Shown: positions 40,041-52,800, numbered from the stretch's first letter. The stretch: 64,000 bases of DNA from Theobroma cacao (GCF_000208745.1 NC_030852.1:29658211-29722210), one strand, 5' to 3'. Made by a program: numbers and translations. The notes: a model not told the origin generated them from the sequence alone.

Positions 40041-41770
40041 TTATTTTTCCAAAAAAACACCTAAAAAAATGTGGAGCTTCATTTGCTTGTCCCCTCCTCT
40101 CACATCTTTCCTTTTCAGCCAAAGATTAAGCATGCGGTGAACAAATGGACCACTTGTCTTGTCCCGTTCATTATATGGAAGTTCGCCAATTTTGTACCAC
40201 CAAATGTTCAATAGCTGACAAAATACATAACAAGGATTTGATTGCACGCATTGGAGGTTTGAATGACGGGGTTCGTTTCAAAAGTTGAGACTAGATACTT
40301 CAAATGTTTTATTTATTACATATACTAAAAATAGAAGAATAAATATTGAGATAGAGCATTCAATTTAAAATGAAATGAACATAAGTAGAAAGTATATGAA
40401 AAACTAATTCTTTAAAATTCCTAAATTTTAATCTTTAAAGTCCTCTCGTTCTGAAGTTCAAAAATAAAAGCCTAAGCGTGGGGCATACTTAAGCCATGTT
40501 ATGTTTCGCAGGTTTCTTACGTTTACTCACGTTGTTGCCCTTAATTAAATTTCCCATTAAGAAACTTATTATGAAATTTTGATTTTTATTAAATAAAACA
40601 GTCAAGCATATCTCAAGTTTTGCTTGAATTTAATATTTTTATTTTTTAATTTTAAAAATGTGTCTTATCCATATATCCATATAGTACTTCCAAATTTTAT
40701 CTTTAAATACTCTTCACAAATATCGAATTTAAATTGAACAAGAAAAATAATTTCTCTCCTCGCCAACTAAAGTATCTCTTGTGCGGGTTAAAAACTGACT
40801 TGTTAAAAGGTGACGTTGATCATTTGGCCTTTGGATCACTGGTTTTATTCCAATCTTTTGATCTTTGAATGTTGATTGGGTGATTTTAAGCCCGTGGGAC
40901 AGCAGCGTTACACCTAACTTTTTTCCTGATTGAAACAGAGATTTCAAAAAAGCATATGTCATCGTCAGAGTCTCTTCGTAATGGTTTAACTACTTATTAA
41001 GCGATTGGTTGGCATTTTGTAAAGTCCTTATCATATTAGATGTAAATATATAAATTCATAAACAAATAAAAAAAAAGATTGTAAACTTTGAACATGTGGC
41101 AAGAAGAGACTGGCTTCGGAACTCTAAAGTAAAGATAACAATGAAAATTTGATAATTCCACAATGTGGTTACCATTAATAAATTAGTCTTGCGTGTAATG
41201 TGTGCATTGTATTCACGAGTTATGATGAATGTCATGAGTGGCCTTTTTAATTATTCATGAAGAACGATTTGAGTTTCAAAGTAAGATATTTTGTCTAAAT
41301 CGAATAAAAAACATCTCACGCGGATCATGAAAATGTATGTGTAAAGATATTATATAAATTATTCAATTAAAATTATTTTAGTTAAATTACAATATCTCAT
41401 TGCAAAATCTCTAATTCATATAAAATCAATATATAAAAAATAAAAAAAATAAAAAATAAATCTAAGATGTTTAGATATAATTTCATTAACAAAACTATTA
41501 ATATATATATATAGTCTTTAAAATTCACATTTATTGAGTTTTAAAAGTTAAAAATATAAGCATGTAATACCTTCTCACCAGTGTCAGATTTAAGAAAACA
41601 AATCATGAAATGGAATGTCAAAAGTTAGATCCAAAAAGAGAAGTAATTTGTTCAAGAAAATTTGTGTAGTTAAAATGATTATTTAATACAATTCAATATG
41701 TAAACTAATATTATGAGTTTGATTATTTCATGGCTTTAAAGTTGGCTTTGAATCTACTAAATTATTTTTC
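40040..41770. other. Intergenic spacer
   Basis: No gene is seen. Less AT-rich stretches at 40070-40270 and 40740-40990 have no extended open frame resembling a protein. The rest is A/T-rich. Confidence 0.4.
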
Positions 41771-41779
41771 AATATAATA

Positions 41780-42130
41780 TCTAAAAAAACTCTTAAACTA
41801 TTTATACAAATTTAAATAAGTCTTTATATTTTAATTATGTTTAATCAAATATTAATATTTTTATTTTTAGTTAAATAAATTTTTATATTTTTATTTTTAA
41901 TCAAATAAGTCATTATAGTTAAGAATTGATTTAATTAAAATATTTATTATCATTTTATATCACGTAACGTAACATGTTAATCTATTATAACTGATGATGA
42001 TGTAATATGTTAATATATCATAATTAATAATGACGTGATATGTTAATTTAACATAATAATATGATAATATGATATTTTTTACTTTCTATATTAATGTTAT
42101 ATTAATATTATAAGAATATAAAATGATAAG
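41780..42130 (+). repeat. Dispersed AT-rich repeat, copy 1
   Basis: The blocks TTTAATCAAATAAGTCATTA, then ATTAAAATATTTATTATCAT and TTTATATCACGTAACG, recur in similar order at 45180-45440. There is no coding capacity. Inside the copy the unit with TGACG/TAATATGTTAAT is itself repeated about three times (41960-42060). Confidence 0.5.
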
Positions 42131-42794
42131 TAAAACTTTGATTAATAAAATTTAAATTTAAAAATATTTATGATGAGATAGATAATCTTAATTATTTAAT
42201 TGAGATACCTTGACAGTGGTATCCCTTGTTCTTTCAAATTCACTTCAAACTTTTATTTTATAGCCGTTGTCGCCAGCTAAACGAGTAGTTGAAGGTTACA
42301 TCAATCGAAATCCACTTCTAGCTCTTCTGTGCTTTGATATTGGTTGGTAGGTGGTAAAATGTTTGTACCAGCATAGCCTTAAAAGGGGTAGAAGAAGTGG
42401 AACCATCGGCAGTGCACATTTACCTTTTTTGTGGAATAAGGGGCCCCGGGTTCTGGCTTTTGCTTTAAAATGACAAAAAATAGGTGAGAAAGGAAAAAAA
42501 AAATTTGATAAAGGGCCATCTTTACTGCCATTCAGTGCGAAGGGAAGAAGTCCCCCACCTTTGGCTGACAAATTTGGGAAACAAAATGAAAATTTTCAAA
42601 CTGTTAAAACTTTTTCAAAATCTCAGTTTGTTCATACTTAGAAGTAAAAAAATTACCCACATTTTTTTAAAGAATTACTATTTCTTTTTAAATAATTTAC
42701 GTCTCCTTTTTCTCTCAACATCACTTTTTCTCCGCCACTCACGTTTCAAGTGTACCATATTATGGCATAAAGAATAAACCCTTCGCTAGCACGT

Positions 42795-43010
42795 ACCGAC
42801 GGAGTCAGATGTTAAATTTGCGAAGATGAAAATAAAAAATTTTAATATTTAAAAATATAAATTTATAAAAAAAATTTAAAATAAAGATAAAATTTTAAAA
42901 TTATAAAAATTTAAAACAAAATAAAATAATATATATATTTGAAATTTTAGAGGGGCGGGGGCCACTACTAGCCCCCCCTCCCTCCGCCTCTGCCTAGCAC
43001 CAGCAATTTA
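42795..43010. mobile_element. Short non-autonomous DNA element (CGGAGTCAGA / CTCCGCCTCTGCC ends)
   Basis: One end reads CGGAGTCAGATGTTAAATTT. The other reads AGCCCCCCCTCCCTCCGCCT then CTGCC, whose reverse complement begins GGCAGAGGCGGAGGGAGG. The A/T-rich middle has no coding frame. A related, longer copy is at 43225-44095. CAG(A/G)GGCGGAG-type ends are a common terminal signature of plant hAT-like non-autonomous elements; the superfamily is my inference. Confidence 0.5.
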
Positions 43011-43224
43011 AGTTTAGCTAAAATAGGGGTAAAAGTGGGTAATAGCAATGACCTACCAACTTGTAGAACAAATTGCTATCACAGTCGGCACCGATAAATA
43101 GTTGGAATTGGCATTAAAGAAATAAAAAGGGACTCAATCAAAGCTGATAAGATAGCAAAATTGATGGCATCCAATTTCAAACTCGTGTATTTATAAATAC
43201 GGTCATAATCTTCGCATATAATAA

Positions 43225-44095
43225 TAGAGTCAGAATTTAACGTTTGAGAGGATAAAAAGTTGAAAATAACGTTTATAAAACATCAAAAAAATCAATTTAA
43301 TAAATAAAAATTAACAAATATAATAACAAAAATTTAAATAGGAAGTAATCTTCTAAAAAATATTAAGGCTATCAATAAACAATTCAATAGAGAAGTAATT
43401 TCTTAAAATTAATCACAAAATTCAAATACAATATCAATAAACAATTAAATGAAAAAGTAATCCCAAATAAAAAATTAAACTGTTCACAAGAATTTAAGTA
43501 AAAAAAACACAAAGAATTTGTAGGAAAGTAATTAAGTAATTTCTAAATAAATAAGTAATAACTAACTTTATATGCTTAATCAAATTCGTGTTTTGCTACT
43601 TTCAACAAAAAATGGCTAAGATTGTAAATGCTAAATCAAAATCATAAATAAAAATTATTAAATTAAAAATTTAAAGTTAAAAATATTAAAAATAAAATAA
43701 GTAAATAAATCAAACTTATCAATTATTATGATATAAAAATTAAGTTACTGACTAGAGGTTTATTGCACAGAGAATGCTAACAGGAAAAAATATAAAAAAT
43801 AATTTTTTTATTTTTATAATATTTGATAAAAAAAAAAAGAGGTGGTGATTGTAAAGTTTTCAAGAAGTGGGACTTGAAAATAATTCTCTTGTAATAGGTT
43901 TTATTTTAATCTTATTAAAAGTAATTGTTTTGGACATCTCATCAAATAAAAAATTATTATTCAGATAAAATTATAAAATTTCAAAAAACTAAAAATATGT
44001 GAGAAAAACTTTATAAATTTTGTAAAAAACAAAATTATAAAAAATGTAAAATTGTTTTGGGGGGCCCTACTAGGCCCCCCTCCCCTCCGCTCTGA
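43225..44095. mobile_element. Longer non-autonomous copy of the same element
   Basis: It begins GAGTCAGAATTTAACGTTTG and ends in a G/C block, GGGGGGCCCTACTAGGCCCC, followed by CCCTCCGCTCTGAATC. It matches both ends of the copy at 42795-43010 in the same orientation. The interior is A-rich and without a transposase frame. Confidence 0.5.
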
Positions 44096-44099
44096 ATCA

Positions 44100-45170
44100 C
44101 ATGCCAAAAAAGAAAAAAAATTTAGATGCATTCGTTTTCTTTACCCGGAGGCCTATACAAGAATACAATACTTTTTGTCATGCAGAATTTAGTGCTGAGT
44201 TGACTTTTTTGCCCCCAAAATCCAATTGTTAAGAAATTTTATTAGATGGTATCGTCTACTATAAGAATCATTGCTCTTCTTTTCTTTTACTTCGGATAAT
44301 AAGAGCGTCTGTCATGATTATCTATTTGAAATGACAAAACTTTCTTAGAGGTTTTTTCTTTTGTAATTTTTTTTTTAGACTTTGGTATTGAGAAAGTAAA
44401 TCATATTGTTATGATTTTAATTAGCGGGAATGTCACACTGTGATGATCTTTTCAAGAATGGTATATATCTCTTACCATTGATTATGCTTTTTGTTATTAA
44501 TAAAGGAGATAATCACACATGTTTTAATTATTTTTATTCTATAGACGTAACATATATTTATATGTGCTTTCACACGTGAATGATTGTTAAATTTGCATAT
44601 AAAAATAATAATTTGCATCACACGTTAATAATTTTACATAAATTATAATAACATAGTTCACATGCTATTCGATCCTTTTAGTTATGATTGAAATGTGAAT
44701 GTCATTGTCACGATAATTTGGCTGTTGATCCTAAAAAACTAATGTACCTGTTCATTAACAGAAATATGTATAACTTTGGCACATGATTTTTGACTTTGTT
44801 AGACAAAATCTGAAGGAGGGGGTCCATTGATTTTCCATTGGGCAAGCAAAAAGTGCTAAAGCAGGGGTGCTAAATCATCGGTATCTTGGAATCATAAAGC
44901 GAACGTGGCAAAGTACGCCATCCCCAACTCATCATGTAAAGGGTGGAACAACGAACGTTTATGGCGTCACTAAAATAATAAAAATACATCATAATATTCA
45001 TATGTATAAGTTCTTAAATTATTAATCTATTACAAAAGATAAGCAGTTGCCAAAATTTATGAATTATGAATTTGAAATTTTTATATAGAAAAAAGAAAAC
45101 ATAAATGGAAAATTTAAAGAAGTATAAATTGTCATCATCTGTCCCCACAAAATTAAATATCTATTTATAG
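44100..45170. other. Intergenic spacer
   Basis: AT-rich, with no gene or recognisable repeat boundary seen. Confidence 0.4.
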
Positions 45171-45179
45171 AGAGAAGGC

Positions 45180-45440
45180 ATAATGTTTTAAATAATTTTA
45201 AAAAATTAAAAAAAATTTATATTTTTTAATCAAATAAGTTTTCATGATTACCAATTAATTAACTATATTAATCAAAATGTTACTAATCATTTTATATATA
45301 TGTGACGTTAATTTAACATTACCTTCCCTTAATTATAAAAATATGGTGTTGATGTTGATTATAAAAATATTACATAATTATGTCATCATACTATATAAAT
45401 ATGTTATATTACCATCCACTATAACATATCGGCTTGTTAA
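45180..45440 (+). repeat. Dispersed AT-rich repeat, copy 2
   Basis: It shares ATCAAATAAGTTTTCATGAT, TTAATCAAAATGTTACTAAT and CATTTTATATATATGTGACG with the copy at 41780-42130, in the same orientation. Non-coding. Confidence 0.45.
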
Positions 45441-46129
45441 ATTAGAAACTACCATGGTTGGCAAGGCAAGGTGCTAGAATAAGATTACTCTAGTAATTAA
45501 CTAATCATTAAATTTTTTATCAAATAAATTAAGAATTCATGCATTTAAATATTTAATTTAATGATTAATATATGTATTTTTCACTTAAAAAGTAGAGTTT
45601 AAAAAATTAAGTATATGATAAAAAGATGAAATGGGGAATCAAGTTATCCATGGCTTTTCAGTTTAGATAAAACCCTTGTTGTCAGATCAAGTTTTTTTAA
45701 AAGAATCTTATCATGATAAGCTATTTATAGTCACGAACAAATGAGGTCTATATTTTTTATCCAATGACAAAACTTATCGATTCTCTCCTATCTTCAAACC
45801 CTTGATTTCGGACGGATTTAAGTGGTGTATATGTCACCATGTCCATACTTCTCATCAAAGATGTTTGCTTTTCTGAAAAGGTTATTTTATTCCCTTTCAT
45901 CTCTGCATGATATATGGACTATAAATATTCTCCATCTTCTGAAGGAATTGGAATATGTTACCAAAATCACCAAATGCGTTCATTGAATCCCAATGTGCTT
46001 GTTAACAGGATTACCTTTCATTACTTTTTCTTAGCCAATGGTAGACATAAATCTATCATATCACCAATCCTTTATACGTAAGATGGATACACTTCATGAG
46101 TGAGTTTCACAATAACAGACGGTGATAAT

Positions 46130-46850
46130 AAGGTATTAGACTTTTATGGTGAAACAAAAGTTAATGTTATGCAAAATAGTGTTGAATGGCATCCCGTGGT
46201 CAGTGATCATCTTTGGAGTTACTTGCCGATATTTATGAAAGTAGTGAAATTCTTTTCTATTTGAAGAAAAGTTGGCATCTATGGAAGGGCGCTTAAAGCT
46301 AATATTTAGTCTTGCTTTAGCCATCAACAACGCTTGCTGCATTATTGGTGACAGTGGAGGAACTAACACGAACAGACGGGAGAAGGTTCTCATCGGCTCA
46401 TCCTACGGGATGGCTGGTTTTGAATTCCGATGGAGCATATAGAAGATCAATTGATATGTCGGTTTGCAGGTGGTGTATTTCAAGACTCAAGTGGTGAATT
46501 ATATGGTAGTTATGCTATTCGATTGGAAAAGCGCACAACGTATCGGGCTGAGTTGTGAGGAGTTTACGTGGTTTATGTTTAACATAGGAATTGGGCTATC
46601 GACTATCGTAAGATTGACTCGCAAATGGACTGTGGGCTAGTTGTGCATGCCATTACTTCACCCCCGGTTCATCTATGCTCTAATTCAGATCATTCAACAA
46701 CCGCTTTCAGCGTCAATGGAAAGTTAATACGCAACATATTTATAGAAAAGGTAATGTATTAGTTGATTTCATGGCTAGTAAGAGTTTTTTTATAGAGGAT
46801 GATTATTTATTTTATAATATTGCTTCAGTTAAAATTCGAAATTTGTGATA
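46130..46850 (+). pseudogene. LINE-type reverse transcriptase relic: RNase H (RVT_3) fragment
   Basis: The translation across shifting frames is recognisable: GWLVLNSDGAYRRS near 46410-46455, AGGVFQDSSGELYGSYAIRL near 46468-46527, then TTYRAEL followed by a TGA. It ends with QRQWKVNTQHIYRKGNVLVD then FMASKSF near 46710-46790. These are the start, middle and end of the RNase H domain at the 3' end of plant LINE retrotransposons. At least one frameshift (between SVC and AGGVF) and one nonsense codon show it is dead. The upstream reverse transcriptase is not visible. Confidence 0.8.
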
Positions 46851-46859
46851 AATAATATG

Positions 46860-48660
46860 TTGGGATATGTGTTCCTTAATTGATTAGAGTATAATAAATT
46901 CTTTTCCCTTAAAAAAAAAATCATTTCAGACTGGTTAGTAAGTTTTCCTCCTACTGTATAACAAAATGGATTTTTCCCAATTAAAGCACATGGCCCAGGT
47001 TTGTTCATTGATCGGCTTAATCCTGCATATTATGAAATAAATATAACCTTCCCCCTTTTTAGAGGCGCGGCTTCGGCTCTTTCGTAATTTCGTCATTCCA
47101 ATTTGTGCCTCATGACTCATCCCCTTTTACTACGGTTTAACAATATATTTATTTGGCATTTGAACGCCCTTTAGATTTTGTTTTTTTAAGTCTCATTGTC
47201 CTTTTCACCAAGTTTGTCATTTCCTTTCAAACGACGATAAGCGCTCTAGTAATAGTTTTGACATTTAAACTTTGTTATAGTTAATTTGTTTATTCCATAA
47301 AATCGTTTTAAATCAACGCTTGATTTCAATCACAAAATTTCACAGATAAAGTTAGATTTTATTTATTATTTTATTCACGTTAATTATATTTCAAAATGAT
47401 TTAGGTTCAATGGACGTACTCGATAACGTGATTTAATTTAAACTTTTAATAAATATTTAATTAAATAGTTGATTTAAAAGTGTAAATCAAGAATTGCGAG
47501 AATTGATTTATATATTTAATGAGTTAACAGTTAAAAAATTAAGAAAAACTTGTATAATACAAAATTGTAAATCTGAATTTTAATTATCTATGTTATAGAT
47601 ATATAAGACTAATTTTAATCTTATTCATAATTTAACTATAATTAACAAATAGTATTATAATATAACGCTAATAAAATATTATAATCTAACTAAGTAATAT
47701 TGTTGTATTATAACTCTAATTATATAACTCGTATAATTATCTTAACATTAACATCATGATAAATATAAGACTATACTAATTTTCAGCATCTAAATGCCAA
47801 AATTACAATGAACATTAATTTTTTAAATTATTAATTATTTATAAATAGTTGAAATAATACCTTAATGATATATAATTTGTTAACTAATTAAAAAGTTGAA
47901 AATTGAAAATTGCAATTATCAATATATTTTGTAATTGTCGAAACTAATTTCACAAAAAAATTGATGAAAATTTAATTTTATTATTAATTTTATTTAAAAA
48001 TATTCTTTATCATTAAATCTCCGTAGCAACCCGCGAGATAATATGCTTGTTCAAACTTAAAACTAATATACGACCTGATTAAGCTTCTCATCAGGCTTCA
48101 ACCTTTATCACATAACCGATCCGGCTCCGCAGCCTCGCACCCTCCCCTACTTGTGGGCTTGAGCCTGCAATTCACTGAATTTGGATGATGCATGGGGTGG
48201 GTAAGATTGAGGAAGAGGCCATGAACAAAATAATTACAATTATCTTCCCCAAAATATTTAGGAAGAGGCCGACTAGATATTCTGAAAAATAATGATTTCA
48301 ATGTTAAATTTGAAATTTATAACTAGGAAGAGAACCATTTTTGGGAAAAGGTTAATCTTGATAAAATGGCAATACTTAATAAGTTTTTTATTTGTGTTTT
48401 TTGTTCCATTAGAGCTTTTATATTTAAATGCCGATATTATCTATAACAACAGATCTGTTCAGGGGAATGGTGCTCATGTAAAAGCACCGAGACAAATGAA
48501 TCAAATGGTATTATCATACCCAATCAGCTCTAAGCCCCCAAGCAACCACTTAATTTCCTTCTAGTTTAATTGGATGGATCATCTCAAACGAAATCCTTGG
48601 TTAGCAATCCCAGATTGAGAATTCTTCTTCTCCATCCGCTGTGTTTGAGAGTGACTTCAG
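46860..48660. other. Intergenic spacer and 3' flank of the clade A PP2C
   Basis: AT-rich sequence without a supported gene. A GC-richer patch at 48060-48200 has no long frame. The last few hundred bases probably hold the PP2C 3'UTR. Confidence 0.4.
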
Positions 48661-48677
48661 ACAGACGGCTAGTGATC

Positions 48678-51280
48678 TTAGGGGAGGAAAGTACTTGGTT
48701 TTCTTAGCTCAACCACTATCACACTAATGTTGTCTTTGCTACCCCGAGCTATTGCAAGCTCAACCAACACTGCTGCCGCTTCGGCGGCACGGTTTTCGTT
48801 GACAATATTCTCAAGGGATTTCCTCCTTATTCGGCCGTTCAGACATCTCCTCACTACTCGACATGCGACTTCATTAGATATCACATCCCACAGGCCATCA
48901 CTGGCCAGTATGAGGAACTCATCGCGATTGGTTAGCTCTCTTACTGTTACTTCTGGCTTGCATATAACAAATGGTTTAAGGCATTGATCGCCTGCATTCA
49001 AATTGTACTATCCCGTGAGAAAAATGGCTGGCAATCGAATCCTTCAAATTTAGCTCTGCGGCCATGATCTCTAGCACTATTAAAATTGATAAATGCTGTA
49101 ATTGTTAAGCTACAGTAGAAGCTTTTCTACTTACCTATGGATCTTGAAGTGGCAAGCACTCCGAGCACACGATATCCATTCCAGTTTATGACCCTTCCAC
49201 CACCGGCTTCAACTCTCTCCAACTCATCAGGTCTGTCAGGCTTTGCACAAAGAACGTGTCAATATATTGATTTCTTGCTGCTAAACTTTTAAGAAGCTGC
49301 TCTTTTCTCTTTCTGGTCTAAACAATCAAATTGATGACAACCCATATTTCAAACAGCTGACCGAGGGATAAAATGCCAGGGAGTTTGAAGTAACTTGAGT
49401 ATATATATATGTCTTGCTTCCATGACTAGTTTTGTTTTTTCTTCTACCGACAAATATATAATCATCATAAACGGAAAAAGGGAACAATGGTAAAGGAAAT
49501 GTAAAGGAGAAAGGTCAGAAAAGCCTAAAGGGGACAAAGAAAGGACCGTAAAGAAGGTCCTCCTAATCATTTGGTAAAAGAACACAGAAGTCCTACTAAT
49601 CACATGGTAGATTTCTTAATAGTTCCTAACAAAATTAACGACTGAATGGTAGTTTAGTCAATGATAGATCCAAAATTGAAATTGTTAGGTACAACATACT
49701 CCTTAGTCTGTCACTTAACGCCTTTTATTATGTACTTTGATCTCAATAATTCTTGATTTAACATAGTTATGCTGTTTAATTTGACGACCCTTAAATAGAG
49801 GATTACTTTTTGCTAATATCAGACAGTATTTGTGCAAAAGATCAATAAGAAAAGTCCAGTCTAGCTATGGGGTAAACCCAAAATTTCTAATTAAAGGAGA
49901 AAACCAGACCAAAATTTTTCATTGCAGATTTTTAATCAATATCAGCATGTACAAATCGAGGGCAATCTCCTCCCCTTCTGTAAAATCCAATTTTCAGACC
50001 GGAAGCAATGATCTTCTGCCCACACTTTTTACCCAATCATTTATCTCTCATTTGATCATTTGAGGCTTCAGATTTAGTCGCGTTCCCATGTATTTACATA
50101 TTATTTCTCACCTCATATATATCTGGACAGTTCATTCTTTGTCGATCTGTGCCCAATTGCCCCAATTAATAAGTTATACAAACATCTTTTGGGTACAGAT
50201 TCTCATTATACCATATATGTCTGCAGGGTATATTCTGAACTACCACCTCAATCTACTCTTTGTTTATCATCAGCACATAAACACGACCATCCTGCTCGAA
50301 GAGATTCTTAATTTGTCTTAAACTAAACAAAAATCCACCATGTCTACCAGTGTTCCTTTCAATTTTATCAGGAGAAAACATACTTAAAAATTTAACCTTT
50401 TAACATGATAAAACTAAAAAGAATATAAATATATTTGAAAAAAAGAAGCATATAAAAATATGAATATTACCTTATGATCAAAAGACAAGGCCACAGCAAC
50501 ACCACCCCTCGATAGAACAGCTCTAGAGTCCCCACAATTTGCCACTATCACCTTCCCGTTACCAACCACCGCCACAACCGCCGTCGACCCCACCATCTCC
50601 TCCCCCACCCTCCCTCTATTCACCTCTTCATCCATCTTCTCAAAACACCTCTCCATCGTTCTTCCCCAATCAATCCCATTTCCTTCCTCATTATCCTCTA
50701 CTATTTCCTCCACCAGCACGTTATGCAACCTTTCTCCACACTCCTCCGCCACTCTGGACCCGCCGTGCCCGTCATAGACTCCATAAAAATCAAAAATTTC
50801 CCCTCCTTTGACCATAAAACCTAACTCCACTTTCACTGCATCTTCCATCTCTCTTCTCCTACCGATAATTGATAGTAACCCGTGAGACATGCACGTTAAA
50901 CTTTCAATATCATCTTTTTTCTTGCAAGTTTTCCCTCCAAAACCAGCTAAAACGATGTCGTTCTCCTCTGATGATGATTGCTTTGACGAAGAAGAAGACA
51001 ATGAAAGCGATATATCCGTTAAACCATTGCTTGGTTTTGATCCATGAAGAAGATTCTTGTCTTTATCGCCGTTGCTGCTGCTTTCTGTGATGGTTATATT
51101 CATCATTGTCTGACACGTGTACTTCAATCTTCTAATTTCCAATCTTCTCCGGCGAGCATTCTTGGTTCTGACGACTGTAAGCTTGCTGAGTTCACCGGAA
51201 TCAGATGTCATTCTCCGGGGAGCTTTAGTTGATGGAGAGTGAAGCTTCGGTATCTTCTGCGCCTTCATTTTTTTCTGCAT
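48678..51280 (-). CDS. Clade A protein phosphatase 2C (ABA co-receptor type)
   Basis: Three coding exons: 51280-50471, 49240-49135 and 48991-48678; phases match. The product is 409 residues from the ATG at 51280. An upstream in-frame ATG at 51346 precedes a TATTTATA box and is less likely; 51268 is a further option. Phosphatase motifs: [98 protein letters not shown] and [28 protein letters not shown] carries the Trp (residue 290) that locks into PYR/PYL ABA receptors and that AHG1 lacks. The family dephosphorylates SnRK2 kinases and so represses ABA signalling. The N-terminal 135 residues are Ser-rich and basic ([14 protein letters not shown]). Nearest to the AHG3/HAI branch by appearance; the exact subgroup is uncertain. 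Confidence 0.93.
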
Positions 51281-51433
51281 GAAAAGCAAAGCGACAACTG
51301 GCCTAAACAGATTAAAGTTGATATAAATAGATGGAGAGAAAAGCATTGAATTCGAGCCGTTGATTTCTGCGATGCGATTGGCGGTAGCCACATGGGCTTT
51401 TTTGTACCACTGACTGGGATTTTTCAAACAGAG

Positions 51434-51735
51434 ACGTGGATGGCAATGATTTGGTTCCAAACACGTGGAGCTTGGATCTTGGGGCTAGTGATTTGGTCGG
51501 GTGAGGGAAGGGCCCCACTAGTGATCTCTAGAAGTCGTATTACGTGGCCTCTCGTGTTTTCAGAGGGAAATGGGGCGGGTTATGCTTTTTTGGAAAGGTT
51601 TTTATTAATGTGTTTTTATCTGACAAGGAATGTTGACCCCGATGGCTTGATCGGACACGTGTTAGATCTTGCTTGGTCGCGTGTGAGATTTGGACCTCGC
51701 ACATTGAGCCAGGTTTTGCCGATATAACGTGTGTG
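51434..51735 (-). promoter_or_regulatory. Promoter of the clade A PP2C with clustered ACGT/ABRE elements
   Basis: Within 300 bases upstream of the start there are five ACGT cores: GACGTGG (51433-51439), ACACGTGG (51461-51468, a palindromic CACGTG), TACGTGGC (51541-51548), GACACGTGTT (51654-51663) and AACGTGTG (51726-51733). ABREs are (C/T)ACGTGGC-type sites bound by ABF/AREB bZIP factors. Clade A PP2C genes are known ABA-induced feedback regulators, so this arrangement fits the gene. Confidence 0.65.
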
Positions 51736-51884
51736 CATATCTTATTGTAAGTTTAGTCGGTGAAATAGATAAAAATGAAATAAAATAATTATTATGTGAT
51801 AATAGAATAAAATAAAAATAAAATAAAATAATTATTACTTAATTTAATATGATAAAGAGAATAGGATAAGAATAATTATTATAA

Positions 51885-52800
51885 TTTATTGTAGTGTTTG
51901 GTTGGTAATAATAATTTTAGAATAATAAAAGAATAAAAAATAAAAAGATAAAAACATATTTTATTATTTATGTGATATTTTATTTTTATTAGATTTTTTA
52001 AATATTAATAATTTAGAATTTAATTAAAATATTCATAATTAATCATTTAAATATTATTATGATTAATTTTTATTTTATTTTATTTTTAAAATATTAATAA
52101 TTGATAATTTATTTAAAATATTAATAATTGATAATTTCAATANNNNNNNNNNNNNNNNNNNNNNNNNNNNNNNNNNNNNNNNNNNNNNNNNNNNNNNNNN
52201 NNNNNNNNNNNNNNNNNNNNNNNNNNNNNNNNNNNNNNNNNNNNNNNNNNNNNNNNNNNNNNNNNNNNNNNNNNNNNNNNNNNNNNNNNNNNNNNNNNNN
52301 NNNNNNNNNNNNNNNNNNNNNNNNNNNNNNNNNNNNNNNNNNNNNNNNNNNNNNNNNNNNNNNNNNNNNNNNNNNNNNNNNNNNNNNNNNNNNNNNNNNN
52401 NNNNNNNNNNNNNNNNNNNNNNNNNNNNNNNNNNNNNNNNNNNNNNNNNNNNNNNNNNNNNNNNNNNTTATAATTTAATATTAATATTTATTAAAAGTTG
52501 GAATCAAATGAGAGAAAGAGGAGAGAGAGAAAAATAATATTTTATATCAATAAAGTTGTAAAATTTCAAACTTGTAAAGGATATTTTTATTTTTATTAAT
52601 TTTTGAATTTATTCCTCAATCATGGAATAGTTAATATCATGGGAGAGGGTAGTATTAACTATTCCTTAGTTTTGAAGGATTTTGAAAAATAACTATTCGT
52701 ATGAAATGGTTATTCTTTAGATCATTTTTCAACCAAATAAAAAAATTAAAATTTCTTAAAAATAAATGAGAAATGGCTAACCAAACATGCTATTAAGCTC
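51885..52800. mobile_element. TIR element interrupted by the assembly gap
   Basis: The left end reads TAGTGTTTGGTTGGTAATAA (about 51893). The right end reads GGCTAACCAAACATGCTATT (about 52776-52795), its imperfect reverse complement (shared core TGTTTGGTTRG). The sequence between is A/T-rich and partly unknown (52143-52467). It is probably a MITE or a larger non-autonomous element. Confidence 0.5.
52143..52467. other. Assembly gap (325 N)
   Basis: Unresolved bases in an AT-rich repeat. Any open frame through it is meaningless. Confidence 1.

Noticed and set aside
39864..40064. Tyr/Ile-repeat open frame
   Set aside because: It is a translation of the (AT)n microsatellite, including an N.
50539..50811. 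Proline-rich plus-strand frame
   Set aside because: It is the antisense of exon 1 of the clade A PP2C; the Pro/Ser bias reflects Gly/Glu/Val-rich codons on the other strand.
52128..52478. Open frame through the N run
   Set aside because: It exists only because N codons are not stops.
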